The notes beneath the pieces are model-generated. The model saw only the letters and a list, made by a program, of their open reading frames with translations. It was not told where the DNA came from and did not search any database. Shown one piece after another: positions 37,101-42,600 of a DNA stretch of 64,000 nucleotides (position 1 is its first letter; every line of letters begins with the position of its first letter). The DNA lies in NCBI GenBank assembly GCA_964609215.1, contig CAZSQZ010000001.1, positions 1-64,000 on the forward strand, written 5' to 3'. The position numbers and the translations under genes are program-made. This DNA is from JABDKJ01 sp964609215. GTDB taxonomy: Bacteria > Bacteroidota > Bacteroidia > Flavobacteriales_D > JABDKJ01.

Positions 37101-40100
37101 TTGGAGAATTGTCATCATTACCGATGGAGGAGTAGTCATCACCCGTGTCAATACCCGGTGATCCTGCAGTGGCGACATAAGCCGAGCCATTCTTGGCAAA
37201 GTCAACGGGGGTGTTGCTGGCGCCTATGCGCTCTGAGAATAGTGCGACCTCACCAGGCGCCCAATCAAAACCGCTGTCGTGATCAGAGCCATTGCGGTCG
37301 CCATAGATTACATTTTGACCACTGAGTCTAAAGGCAAAATCAGCTGTGTTGTTGTCTGGTCTCTCACGGTACAGCACTTTTGTGCCTGCTCCCACAGGCG
37401 CGGCCACCGTAAAGTTGTTGGATGTGATGAATTTCGGTGCATCGGCTGAAGGGATGTTGATCCGGTCATTTGGTCCCATTCGCACGATCGGATTGAAGTT
37501 GAATTGATCTGCGGGATCGATCTCGAAAGAAGGTGTTCCGACTCCTACTCCATTGGTGCCCAAGCCCGAATGATCGGTCCAGTTGCTTACGGTCGTTTGA
37601 TCGGAGGTAACGCCCCCGTTGTCATCGGCTTTGAGCCAGATCGCGAGGCCATCACAAACTCCACCTGGACCAAAGTCAGGTGAGGTATCGCGCATATAGA
37701 GAGTAGGTTCTGACGTATTAAGAGTCGAATTAAAGCCGTCTTGTTGAGAAAACGAACCATTTGGGAACCAGTGTAGAGCACTGCCAACCCCTGTAGAATG
37801 CCAGATCACCTCATTCAATGGTTGACCTAGCTGAGCAGAGTTGCCTCCATTCAAACTTCCCCCTGTTCCTGGCCAGTCTGTATTATCATTTGCTGCATCG
37901 GACCCCAAACATGTAAAGGCCTTTAATCGACTTAAGTATCTTGCATTGGTGGTTGCCCTGTCCATGGCAACCACACCTGTGGAAGTCATTCGTAATTGGT
38001 TTGGTTTGGCTACTGCAAGAATATCCCTATCAAGAATTTGATCGCTATCAATAGAAATTATACTTACTTCTGAGTAGCCATTCGCTGTGTTGAGTTGGGA
38101 GTTGTCTGCTGCGGCTACCATTACGTATCCATTAGCATCAACTGGACTACAGAATGCTTCTCCATCTATTACAAAACCATAAGTGTCTGGTGTAAAACCT
38201 GCCTCTTGTGAATGAGCATAAGCCTCGTAGAGCGAAGTATAATCTGCTGCTTTAGCCAACGTCAAATAGCTATTATGCGCAAGCGTTACCCCTGTAGCTT
38301 CACCATTAGCGTCCAAAGTGGTCAATGTTGTTGCTCCATCTGAAAAATCACCATTGGCATCTGTCAATACAGTAAAGCCACCGAAACCTTCGAATTTAAT
38401 GTTGACCGCACCAACACCATTGACATTCTGTACATGCCATTCTCTGGCCAATCGCATATCCCAATTTTCCAATTCATTTGTTTGTAGGTTCAAAGAAGAA
38501 CCATTATTAGCAAGGGTCAAAAACTGAAGATCATTCAGTGAATTTCTTGAAGCATCTAGATTTGAACTAGTAAAATCAGCATCTACTGCCAAAGTCATGA
38601 TTGCATCTGAGTTTATAGATTTGGAAACTTTTTGATCTAAACCTGAAGTATTGTCTGCTCCAATACCAAAAATGTTATTCTTAAACGAACCAACACCTGT
38701 AGTATCCCAAATTAAAGTGCTGCCATCGGAAGCTAAATAATTTTGTGGCGTGTTTTGATCTAGAGTAATACCATATTTAAAGGCTAGGTAGGATTCAATC
38801 TGCTGTCTTTCGCTTCCAGCATCATTGGCCGAATTATAGACGATCACTTCCGCTATATCACCTATCCAATTTGCTCCGCCATTAACAAATGAACCGACAT
38901 GTCCGACTGTTCCATTATTGATGTTCAGGGAAATTTCGTTTTGGGCCAAAGTCAACACTTGACCATTGGTATGCAGAGAATTCACTCCAGAAGTAATTGA
39001 ATATCCAGTGATGGCCGATGTGTTCACTGGCCAGCTGTTGTCATTGGAGGTGATCTCAATTCCACTACTGCTCACAAAGGGATCGTTGAGTCCACTTGAC
39101 CAGTGACCGAAAGAGGCGAATTGACCTTGAGGGGCAGCGCCCATGGTGAAGGAATAACGAGCAGCTGCATCTGTCGTGCGCGAAGAGACCGTATAGATCG
39201 CTCTGTCTCCTGTACCAGTAGCAAATGCTGCATTAGAGATGTCATATCGACTGCTGCCGTTGAAGGTGACTTGGTCATTAAAGTTGACCGAGTTGACGTT
39301 GAGTGCTGGGGCACCTACAGTGGTCAAGGTTGTATTATTTGAAGACTGATTGGTCCAAGCTAATCCGCCAGAATCGGCTCTGAGCCAGAGGGCGAGGCCA
39401 CTACCAACACCTCCAGGAAGGGTCAGGCTGCTGCAATCTTCAATGTCTCCAGTTATCGTCCAACTGTTATTGTCCATCATACTCTGTCTTGCAGTTCCTC
39501 CGATACAGTAATCCAATCCCATTGCACCCAAAGCAACATTGGCCTGGAGTGTTTGAGTATTCCAGCCGATGAGGGTGGCATCGTAGTTCTCCAATGAGAG
39601 TCCTGAGTTGTTGAGCATGTCTGTCGCATCGGTCACTGCATTCATATCCAGACCGCTCAGATCCTGATCGTAAGCGACAGCACCTAAGAGCATTCCTGCC
39701 ATGTTCGTCACGGCACTGGTGTTCCATGTCCCGATGGGTTGATTATATATATTCATATTACGGAACATAATTCCCATGTCGGTTACATTGGCCAAGGTGC
39801 TCACATCGGGAGTAGTACGTTCCCAATTGCTAAGGTCTTGATCGAAGGCATCTGCCTGATCGAACATTCGGTTCATATTAGTCACTGCACTGACATTCCA
39901 GGTACTGATATCAGAATTGAATGCTCCTGCACCAGTGAACATGTTTTGCATGGTGGTGACACTGCTCGTATTCCAGTTTCCTATGGGCTGATCGAAAATT
40001 GCTGTGCCACTAAAGACCGATGACATATTAGTCACATTGCCCATTGTACTGACGTCTGGAAAGGACCGTTCCCAACTACTTAGGTCGTGGTTGAACGCAT

Positions 40101-42543
40101 CCGCATTAATGAACATACCCGATATATTGGTAGCACCACTGAGGTTCCAATTGCTAATGTCTTGAGCGAAGGCTATGTTGTCTCTAAACATCTGGGCAAA
40201 ATTTGTAACAGAGATCACATCCCATCCGGTGATATTTCCATTGAATATGGTATTTCTGAACATCAAAGACATATCAGTCACATTGCTTACATCCCAATTA
40301 TGGAGACCTGTGAAATCACCTCCTGATGAAGTGAACAGATTACTCATATTGGTGATGGTACTCGTATTCCAATTATCCAGATTGGCATTGTTCATATCAC
40401 CGACATCATTAAATGTCTGATCTAACGAAGTGATGTTGGTGAGATCCGGTGCATCGCTTGCATTGTAGGTCATATTGACCGCTCCGGCAAATGCTGCATT
40501 CAAGTCGCCCCAGACATTGTCTCCCCAATGCTCCAAAGAGTTGAGTTGAGCAATATTGGCGACATCGACAGGATCACTTCCAGTGTTACCAGCATCGCTG
40601 AAGAACCTTGGGAAGTCCCCGGTAATGGTAACTGTATACGGAGATCCGCTTGCATCGGTATAAGTATGCGTATAGTCCAGGGCAGTGATACCGGATTCGA
40701 CATTGCCATCGCCCCAGTCGACCGTATAGTTGTATCCTGTGCCGTGGGTGGGTATGAAGATCTCCAGATCACCAGCTGTGACATTCCACGTGGTAATGAA
40801 GGGATTGGTCGGGCAACTATTCGTTCCTGCATCATAGGCACTGACATCAATCTGTGCAAGGTTACCGCCAGAGCCATCGCTGGGAATACCGTTCGCGTCA
40901 ACACCGACTCCTGTTGTATCAAGACGGTCGTTGCTATCAAGATCTGCAAACATAAAACCTCCGTCTCCTTCAAGAGCATCAGGGCAGCCGTCATCATCTG
41001 AGTCGAGGTCAAGACGATCGGGAATGCCATCGGTGTCTGAATTGATGTCAGTAAAGAGCGGTGTCAGACCAAGAATGAAGGTGGTACTCTCCACCCCTTG
41101 CACTGACATGCTGTTATTGAACTCGGCATCGAAGCCGTATGTCTGTCCGTCATTTATCGGGAATATTAGATCGAACCAACGGGTTCCATTCGAGCCTGGT
41201 TGATTCCTGCGTATTTCAGTTCCATTTGGAATGGCATCGCCCACTGGGATGAGTGTCAAGCCCGGTAGGTACAAGTGCTGACCATTGCCATTTCCTGCGC
41301 CCGCAACACTGCGTGTAACGACCGGATCGGTTGTAAGATCATGGTCATAGGTGATGATGTGGCTGCCTTCTGGTCTACCCGTGACGCCACCAATACTCAC
41401 TCCTTGAAAGAGGTGTTCCAAGCTGTCGATATCGATTCCCGAAGGGCTGATCGAATAGCCCCAAGGATGGTTATTGATATTGGGCATTGCGTATCGGAGG
41501 GTGAAGGCGATGTCGTCACCAATAGCACCTAGACCCAATTCCGGCACATGAAAATCGGCCGGTACCGTGCCAAGTCCTCCACTGTTGCTGGCATCGCCAG
41601 TAAATCCATAATACTCTAGAGTCAATGATCCCAGAGAAGTTGCATTTTCATCTTCTATTGGTATCAGGAAGTTTCCTGCTCCTGTTCGATCACCAACGCC
41701 ATCGGTATATTCCGTCAAAACGGCCGTACCGAATTGATAAGCTAATGGGGTCGTCTCGTCAGTATCGAGGATGCCATCGTTGTCGTCATCGAGGTCGAGT
41801 GCATCCAACACATTGTCGTTATCATTATCACTGGCATAGAGACTTACTTTGGCTAACTCAAGAATAGTATGACCTCCGTTACCAGAAATATTTTCGATTC
41901 GAATAGTATGATCATTTCCATCACCAACAAAAATTAAAGAAGACCCAGAAGCCAAATCAGATCGGAACGCTCCAAAAGCATCATCTCCGACTGTAGCATC
42001 TGAAACTACCAAAGCACTAGCATTATCAAAAATTTCTATAGACATCGAATTATCGCATGAATTGGATCGATAAGAAACTTCAACTATATATGCTTGGCCG
42101 GCAACTGTGGAAAAAGTTTGCTCCACACCTTCTATACCTTGAGTACACCCTCCACCTCCTAAGACCAGAGCGTTGCCAGATCTACTTATGCCTGTACTTC
42201 CTACAAAACTCCAGGGTGATCCTGAGAAATTCGATCCCACAACCAGCGCAAAATCTTCGTCTCCGGTCACTTGATTTCCTGGGGGTGGACTAAAGAAAGA
42301 TAGCGATAGGTTTGATTCATCTTCATTCGGAATAATAAATGAGGAGTTTGAAAAAACACAATTCATTTCCATTTCAAACTCATCTGTTTGTTGGAATACT
42401 GAACATTGATTATTTTGGTTTGTCCATTGTTTGGCCCCTGCATTAAAGGCAAGTGTCAAAATTGAGATCAGGCATAAAACCAGTGATTTTATTCCGAACC
42501 ATTTTTTTGTTTGATTAAACTTTTTCGTTTTCATAAGATACAT
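22105..42543 (-). CDS. Giant (~6,800-residue) multi-domain T9SS type B adhesin
   Basis: One uninterrupted frame. I start it at 42543 or 42534 (MKTKKFNQTKKWFGIKSLVL..., signal cleaved near NAGAKQ); the frame extends to 42600. Approximate order: N-terminal beta domain; TSP3 blocks; a PKD-like fold (~600-680); BspA/DUF285-type leucine-rich repeats (~690-1055, WNTSxVTNMxxMF); three lectin-like LamG/DUF8202-type modules (~1065, 1645, 3370; each with IESYLAxKYGITL). TSP3/beta-sandwich alternations fill 2060-3300 and 3700-4500. Then 8 tandem 68-residue Cys/Asp repeats (~4540-5080), a carbohydrate-binding-like domain (~5190), a cadherin-like domain, ~9 Ig-like repeats (5580-6430), a TSP3 stalk and a CHU_C type B CTD (VVAGVSPNGDGIGDTW ... 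TGWIYLNQ). First gene of a cassette with PorP/SprF and OmpA genes. Adhesion is inferred from the architecture; the ligand is unknown. Confidence 0.9.
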   Translation of the reverse strand: MYLMKTKKFNQTKKWFGIKSLVLCLISILTLAFNAGAKQWTNQNNQCSVFQQTDEFEMEMNCVFSNSSFIIPNEDESNLSLSFFSPPPGNQVTGDEDFALVVGSNFSGSPWSFVGSTGISRSGNALVLGGGGCTQGIEGVEQTFSTVAGQAYIVEVSYRSNSCDNSMSIEIFDNASALVVSDATVGDDAFGAFRSDLASGSSLIFVGDGNDHTIRIENISGNGGHTILELAKVSLYASDNDNDNVLDALDLDDDNDGILDTDETTPLAYQFGTAVLTEYTDGVGDRTGAGNFLIPIEDENATSLGSLTLEYYGFTGDASNSGGLGTVPADFHVPELGLGAIGDDIAFTLRYAMPNINNHPWGYSISPSGIDIDSLEHLFQGVSIGGVTGRPEGSHIITYDHDLTTDPVVTRSVAGAGNGNGQHLYLPGLTLIPVGDAIPNGTEIRRNQPGSNGTRWFDLIFPINDGQTYGFDAEFNNSMSVQGVESTTFILGLTPLFTDINSDTDGIPDRLDLDSDDDGCPDALEGDGGFMFADLDSNDRLDTTGVGVDANGIPSDGSGGNLAQIDVSAYDAGTNSCPTNPFITTWNVTAGDLEIFIPTHGTGYNYTVDWGDGNVESGITALDYTHTYTDASGSPYTVTITGDFPRFFSDAGNTGSDPVDVANIAQLNSLEHWGDNVWGDLNAAFAGAVNMTYNASDAPDLTNITSLDQTFNDVGDMNNANLDNWNTSTITNMSNLFTSSGGDFTGLHNWDVSNVTDMSLMFRNTIFNGNITGWDVISVTNFAQMFRDNIAFAQDISNWNLSGATNISGMFINADAFNHDLSSWERSFPDVSTMGNVTNMSSVFSGTAIFDQPIGNWNTSSVTTMQNMFTGAGAFNSDISTWNVSAVTNMNRMFDQADAFDQDLSNWERTTPDVSTLANVTDMGIMFRNMNIYNQPIGTWNTSAVTNMAGMLLGAVAYDQDLSGLDMNAVTDATDMLNNSGLSLENYDATLIGWNTQTLQANVALGAMGLDYCIGGTARQSMMDNNSWTITGDIEDCSSLTLPGGVGSGLALWLRADSGGLAWTNQSSNNTTLTTVGAPALNVNSVNFNDQVTFNGSSRYDISNAAFATGTGDRAIYTVSSRTTDAAARYSFTMGAAPQGQFASFGHWSSGLNDPFVSSSGIEITSNDNSWPVNTSAITGYSITSGVNSLHTNGQVLTLAQNEISLNINNGTVGHVGSFVNGGANWIGDIAEVIVYNSANDAGSERQQIESYLAFKYGITLDQNTPQNYLASDGSTLIWDTTGVGSFKNNIFGIGADNTSGLDQKVSKSINSDAIMTLAVDADFTSSNLDASRNSLNDLQFLTLANNGSSLNLQTNELENWDMRLAREWHVQNVNGVGAVNIKFEGFGGFTVLTDANGDFSDGATTLTTLDANGEATGVTLAHNSYLTLAKAADYTSLYEAYAHSQEAGFTPDTYGFVIDGEAFCSPVDANGYVMVAAADNSQLNTANGYSEVSIISIDSDQILDRDILAVAKPNQLRMTSTGVVAMDRATTNARYLSRLKAFTCLGSDAANDNTDWPGTGGSLNGGNSAQLGQPLNEVIWHSTGVGSALHWFPNGSFSQQDGFNSTLNTSEPTLYMRDTSPDFGPGGVCDGLAIWLKADDNGGVTSDQTTVSNWTDHSGLGTNGVGVGTPSFEIDPADQFNFNPIVRMGPNDRINIPSADAPKFITSNNFTVAAPVGAGTKVLYRERPDNNTADFAFRLSGQNVIYGDRNGSDHDSGFDWAPGEVALFSERIGASNTPVDFAKNGSAYVATAGSPGIDTGDDYSSIGNDDNSPNVRYFGDIAESIIYDADNLTTTQKTKIESYLAIKYGITLDSGQVSYLASDSTVIWNAATAGAFTNDIFGIGQDSLSRLNQKVSRSVNSDAIITLAIDADFTSSNLDVSRDSLPDLHFQTIANNGGDSLWTATDAPTGYRVLGRQWMAQEAGTIGAVNFAFDVDDAAFDVQVLFGGTDYYLIVDAAGDGFANDTPIALADSSGGRWAGSFDFADGQVFTLATLFTDTDGDMVADAIDHDDDNDGLTDREEGCKSYFNTQAILWNTDANLSISAPNDSTLVPDATAGNWESGLSAQTYSLPIDLRFTYNEVTGNSMIGLAVENATLNTNWNIPNVYGFQNNTNQSKWRFSTTISGGNWLANTSGQEHRITISEEGNISLYVDGVLTYTRKGLSTDDYRLYLSNNSGNSNLISYEIIEFSHGNTTYLCDRNSDSDALVDALDLDADDDGCPDALEGSGGFSATDLMNDNLTGGVDAQGIPFLANGGQYNISAYNDTRDHCTDSDGDGVADALDLDADNDGLTNETERSPLALLDLSAIADPADVTVHGKTVAITAAINGNITGNANGIINLAQAGTALTDYTLYFSEPTVVVVGGKPTNAGNWFDEQEDHHLYSPGATFTVSDPDNNLGNQDGQVAIDGLHFASNTVGNPFGDAWEITSSPLDSITFRFIFTHGNNATSYELSAQHLIDTDDDNTANEFDLDSDGDGCPDAIEADGGILFVNLTTDSAITVLAVDSVGIPTVTPGGQINIAAYNNTINYCTDTDGDMITDVFDLDDDNDGITDLDENCELNYDSLSESSDVALVASCTAGDDIEINVASGQIRRRVFTTAIGSSLLTTDKWCYRKELPNNQSNFSNMTETTINAFPAPTSIGGGHFGVEYTFWLEQGEYSWIGEWDDGISVAFSTTGNQEDMTLVGAWQWTGVLAEITQTEFQLSQRSLMQVRFTDFNGNLQNNDIFSFFGDNALTLDQIIAQAACDLDTDTDGIVNSLDLDSDGDGCPDAIEADGGFSIFNLTPDSALTVLAVDSVGIPTVTPGGQNDISAYDSAIETCTDSDGDGVADALDLDDDNDGITDIQETGGPIPIEDNGDWSLNAANVQAWTVGSAAGLTVQEGTNMIHFGTGNAGLAGTAYQTLGNFSDTGSYSISVQIGNYTSGGFPTTYSSGFTTGGVDGDNPGTLVTGQTTTNPVPASGTFETWTYSITVGVGSPLLGQDFGFMFSVPQAGGGNRPMAIDDMHLQLPSDLDGDGTANSLDLDSDGDGCPDAIEADGGFTFADLAADSSLTNLAAQVDSVGIPLVTPGGQSDISAYDNSVDYCTDTDGDGIADALDLDDDNDGLLDSLEGNDNFSASGGALSNPGSHKYQYPGSFTPTITGPYLITYEADFTGSSGSAGFSVGTAGSAENTNYGRNNVYYTASSTERILPPDSVLTYEIMLTAGTEYVFTAFAGGGTGAGIASTALSLGVDTDQDGIFNSLDLDSDGDGCPDAIEADGGFTFADLAADSSLTNLAAQVDSVGIPLVTPGGQNDVSAYDALVNGCNDPIAPGGVSDALALWLKADEGLITGATMTWEDQSSLGVSVSQSVAAAQPSLNTLSDLLNFNPQLDFNGSQRLQVADDLGVVGTDDFSVITVFSSDDLGLARFMRSTNSSTNTPQLLGYQTGNIELGRVNVGSVAQGNLTIETGQDYIGTGIRSTGNDFNTYLNGTADGSQNVAWNIVSSGGYDLGGNGGAHHDGRIAEVIVWNQDISDESDLQKVQSYLALKYGITLDNGQMSYLASDSTVIWDAAMAGTFNNDIAGIGMDSLSCLHQRVSKSVNDSALVAIALDNNFISANTDTTNRSDHAANLSFLTWANDGDDISYTLTGAPSGRFMLDRVWKVQEEGTIGEVFFSIPDDNSAAFTTVPVGTERLYLMVSSDGNFTDTLTTTQHALTLNGGEWQIHLDSSGVDLANDSYFTFGTDLSLDTDGDGATDIAEQSAPNNGDGNGDNIPDYLQASVASVPSATNNSFITVSSTALCDSIKNMNALTEVELLPLDSTYNYPFGLVDFNLNCSAPDQTADVLVFWHGTPNGLDTLRKYGPSMPGVIDDSFDYWGYTPSTTNIGGNIVYTTAYQVTDGQAGDASADPGLISDPVGLALLGRDTDFDGLVDEFDLDDDNDGILDELECSLIDLGNSISGSGTFQDEIHWLNFGSDFNDGIHVGDSQSLVTSDGSTIVITVTAANADASNFMPSNLQTFSASRLANMYNPGTNNAALYSNSFGANLDVTFSLVGTDSNGNLFAPTFFYSDPESTNDIETHRGITDGSPWVLLETDGGAIDVTGLNSQSALLQNTNLGMPILRSDNVSSIVLQTITGGGLQGICLAFGKVTDTDLDGTADCFDLDSDNDGCPDALEGSANFIATQLLNDTLTGGIQTNGVPNIAGAGQNPNGTYDDAVTSDECDDDNDGVINSEDVCLGFDDLVDNDSDGVPDGCDLDDDNDGILDINEILCDPTSVIIDADPGSSNYVTSGAFSSNHNAPQINSSTAWTAASSTAQDQFVGMMFGDEFSIHSVTTKGRGNFGQWLTTYRLEATKDNMDWISLGVFSANTDQNTPVTNLVSDTDEDWIGMRISPVTWSSGHPSVRFEFELRSPCDTDTDSDNTDNQFDLDSDDDGCPDAIDGAGGFDLTDLDINDRLDTAGTGVNANGVPNLVGAGGQGIGFAYDDTQNNCCDLTDDNIDCDGDGVPNGTDSNPDDPCLPAQNAGFADYDASNPTWSSADCDGDGTDNGEEDTNGTDPYCDETDPLADCDGDGEPNGTDSDPDDPCLPAQDAGFADYDANNLTWSMADCDGDGTDNGAEDTNGTDPYCDETDPAGDCDGDGEPNGTDTHPNDPCLPAQDAGFADYDSDNATWSMADCDGDGTDNGTEDTNGTDPYCDETDPAGDCDGDGEPNGTDTHPNDPCLQAQGAGFAGYDSNNATWSMADCDGDGSDNGTEDTNGTDPYCDETDPAGDCDGDGEPNGTDTHPNDPCLPAQGSGFADYDSSNPTWSMADCDGDGTDNGTEDTNGTDPYCDETDPLGDCDGDGEPNGTDTHPNDPCLPAQDIGFTDYDASNMTWSMADCDGDGSDNGTEDTNGTDPYCDETDPAGDCDGDGEPNDTDTHPNDPCLPAQGSGFAGYDSDNVTWSMADCDGDGSDNGTEDTNGADPYCDETDPAGDCDGDGEPNGTDTHPNNPCLPTQDAGFAGYDSNNATWSMADCDGDGLDNGTEDANGTDPFNTDTDGDGLSDHEEATGMNDTSTTQDPGGSSSNATDPCDPMRPAGYTDYDPTNTLWQAADCDGDGVLNGIEENEGTDPYDAGDFADNDGDTIPDALDLDDDNDGILDTDEQYCLNLINNPSFEDGNDGWTSSNVVFTNDELQFVLDNSDAAQPDGFFAQTVSGLADNNGDIIVEFDLLRDQNSGSGNARVDVFMGGTMFLRVNNPGTNNGTLSITTFAGASVTPSAPAGFPDNVSTTFELTIPYSAINSDSAELLVNLINCSGCPGDRVNLTFDNIGVRPTCDASIADFDGDNIPNHLDTDSDGDNCPDAIEADGGLELSDLDTDNAIDISVNGVDANGVPVDANSGQSPTVGYDNDSINQDCQDIPVLSALEATTISSCAVENISLTSTLQVTDTLNSGMTVTLRIASGYVSAEDELTYSGVLSSNWNNATGTLTIGPGTVPEITSAIHSAEFSSDPGTAGTRVVDITVNDGTDNSNTLSRTIEVLADTDNDDVCNSDETPTGGNETDSTTEDTELNDIDVLANNTDDDAVLTVSNISTDNGGTAVVDANGNIDYTPAENFCGTEIVSYDVCDPENFCVTDELTITVTCVQDAPIGGDETATTMEDVAVTTVNLLANNIDPDGDPISIGSTSSDVGGTVTLNGDGTITFLPPLNFNGTAVITYEVCDNAIPQNCVEDKVVITVTPVNDGPSQGNELVNSTPANPADNVDITANNIDPESDPLVVNFPSGLTGTDGGIFVDNGDGTVDYTPPSPLYSGMDTLFYEVCDTGVPQICVNDTLVVNVTPNETPIGGNENDSGIEDTIFTGNIDELLDNNSDPEGDDLDVNLPTNSENGGSVSDNGDGTFSYDPAANFCGEDWIIYEVCDPYSCVNDTIFIDVACVQDAPTQGDETATTMEDTSVTTVDVLANNSDPDGDPLTIGNAMSDVGGSVNVNNNGSITYDPPANFFGTATITYEVCDNAIPQNCVTDQVVITVTPVNDGPSQGNEYVSSTPSNPASGIDIIANNIDPENDPLLINFPSGMMGTDGGTFVDNGDGTVDYTPPSPLFNGMDTLFYEVCDTGVPQICVNDTLVITVAPNESPLGGNENESATEDTAFTGNVDDLLDNNSDPEGDDLHVNLPVSSENGGSIADNGDGTFTYNPPMNFCGADTIIYDVCDPFSCVSDSIFVEVACVQDAPNQGNENETVAEDNTVTIDATANNIDPDGDNVEIQSGVSSAGGSVTINGDGTVDYTPPADFFGMDTILYEVCDDFVPPNCVTDTIFVDVTPVNDAPVAMDDEVTVGDILTMDPTENDTDVEDDELTVSIVTDPLNGTAVVNSDGTITYDGMAGYCGLDSLEYSICDDGVPSMCDNAWIVFFVIGADTDLDGIPDHVESNVDDMDQDGLADFEDPDSDGDSIPDALESQIDMTDPCNPIVADTDNDGIPDYLDTDADGDGIPDEIEAGPDGNNPVDTDSDGEPDWLDEDSDNDGISDEIEAGDDPTDPSDSDSDGTPDYQEEDSDNDGIPDNVEAGEDSNDPLDTDNDGTPDYQDTDSDNDNIPDEIEAGEDSNNPVDTDNDGTPDYQDTDSDNDSIPDDVEAGEDSNNPVDTDNDGTPDYQDPDSDNDNIPDDIEAGTDPTNPADTDEDGEPDFQDPDSDGDGLLDIDEIEGGIFTDCDGDDIPNWLDADSCEVSVVAGVSPNGDGIGDTWTIEGIDGVRNVVKVFNRWGAIVYEAIDYQNDWAGTFYKNGSQLPTGTYYYTIEFPDGEFKPMTGWIYLNQ
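27150..28990 (-). repeat. Eight exact-period 204-bp tandem repeats encoding Cys/Asp-rich 68-residue units
   Basis: The plus-strand word GGTAAACATGG, or a close variant, recurs at 27497, 27701, 27905, 28109, 28313, 28517, 28721 and 28925, every 204 bases with no indel. Each unit encodes two CDGDG calcium-loop motifs plus NGTDPYCDETDP and NDPCLPAQ.AGF.DYD segments, giving four cysteines per unit. A diverged, indel-bearing copy lies on the low-coordinate side. The repeats are close to identical at DNA level. Confidence 0.92.
32549..32700 (-). repeat. 152-bp near-identical internal duplication, copy 1
   Basis: This stretch, encoding the end of one TSP3/beta module (EADGGFTFADLAADSSLTNL...), is repeated at 33212-33363. 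By eye there is a single base difference (CACCATC versus CACCGTC near the 3' end). The same amino-acid module elsewhere in the gene (for example near 34100) is clearly diverged, so this copy is recent or gene-converted. Confidence 0.88.
33212..33363 (-). repeat. 152-bp near-identical internal duplication, copy 2
   Basis: Partner of 32549-32700 and 663 bases from it. It begins at CCACCTGGGGTCACC and ends at GGTCGAGGGA in both copies, with one mismatch seen. It lies inside the GC-richer part of the giant adhesin gene. Confidence 0.88.
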
Positions 42544-42600
42544 TGTCTTTGGTTTTAGTGTACAATTTCTGAGTGTTTTGTTATTCGTTATGCTTTTCAT

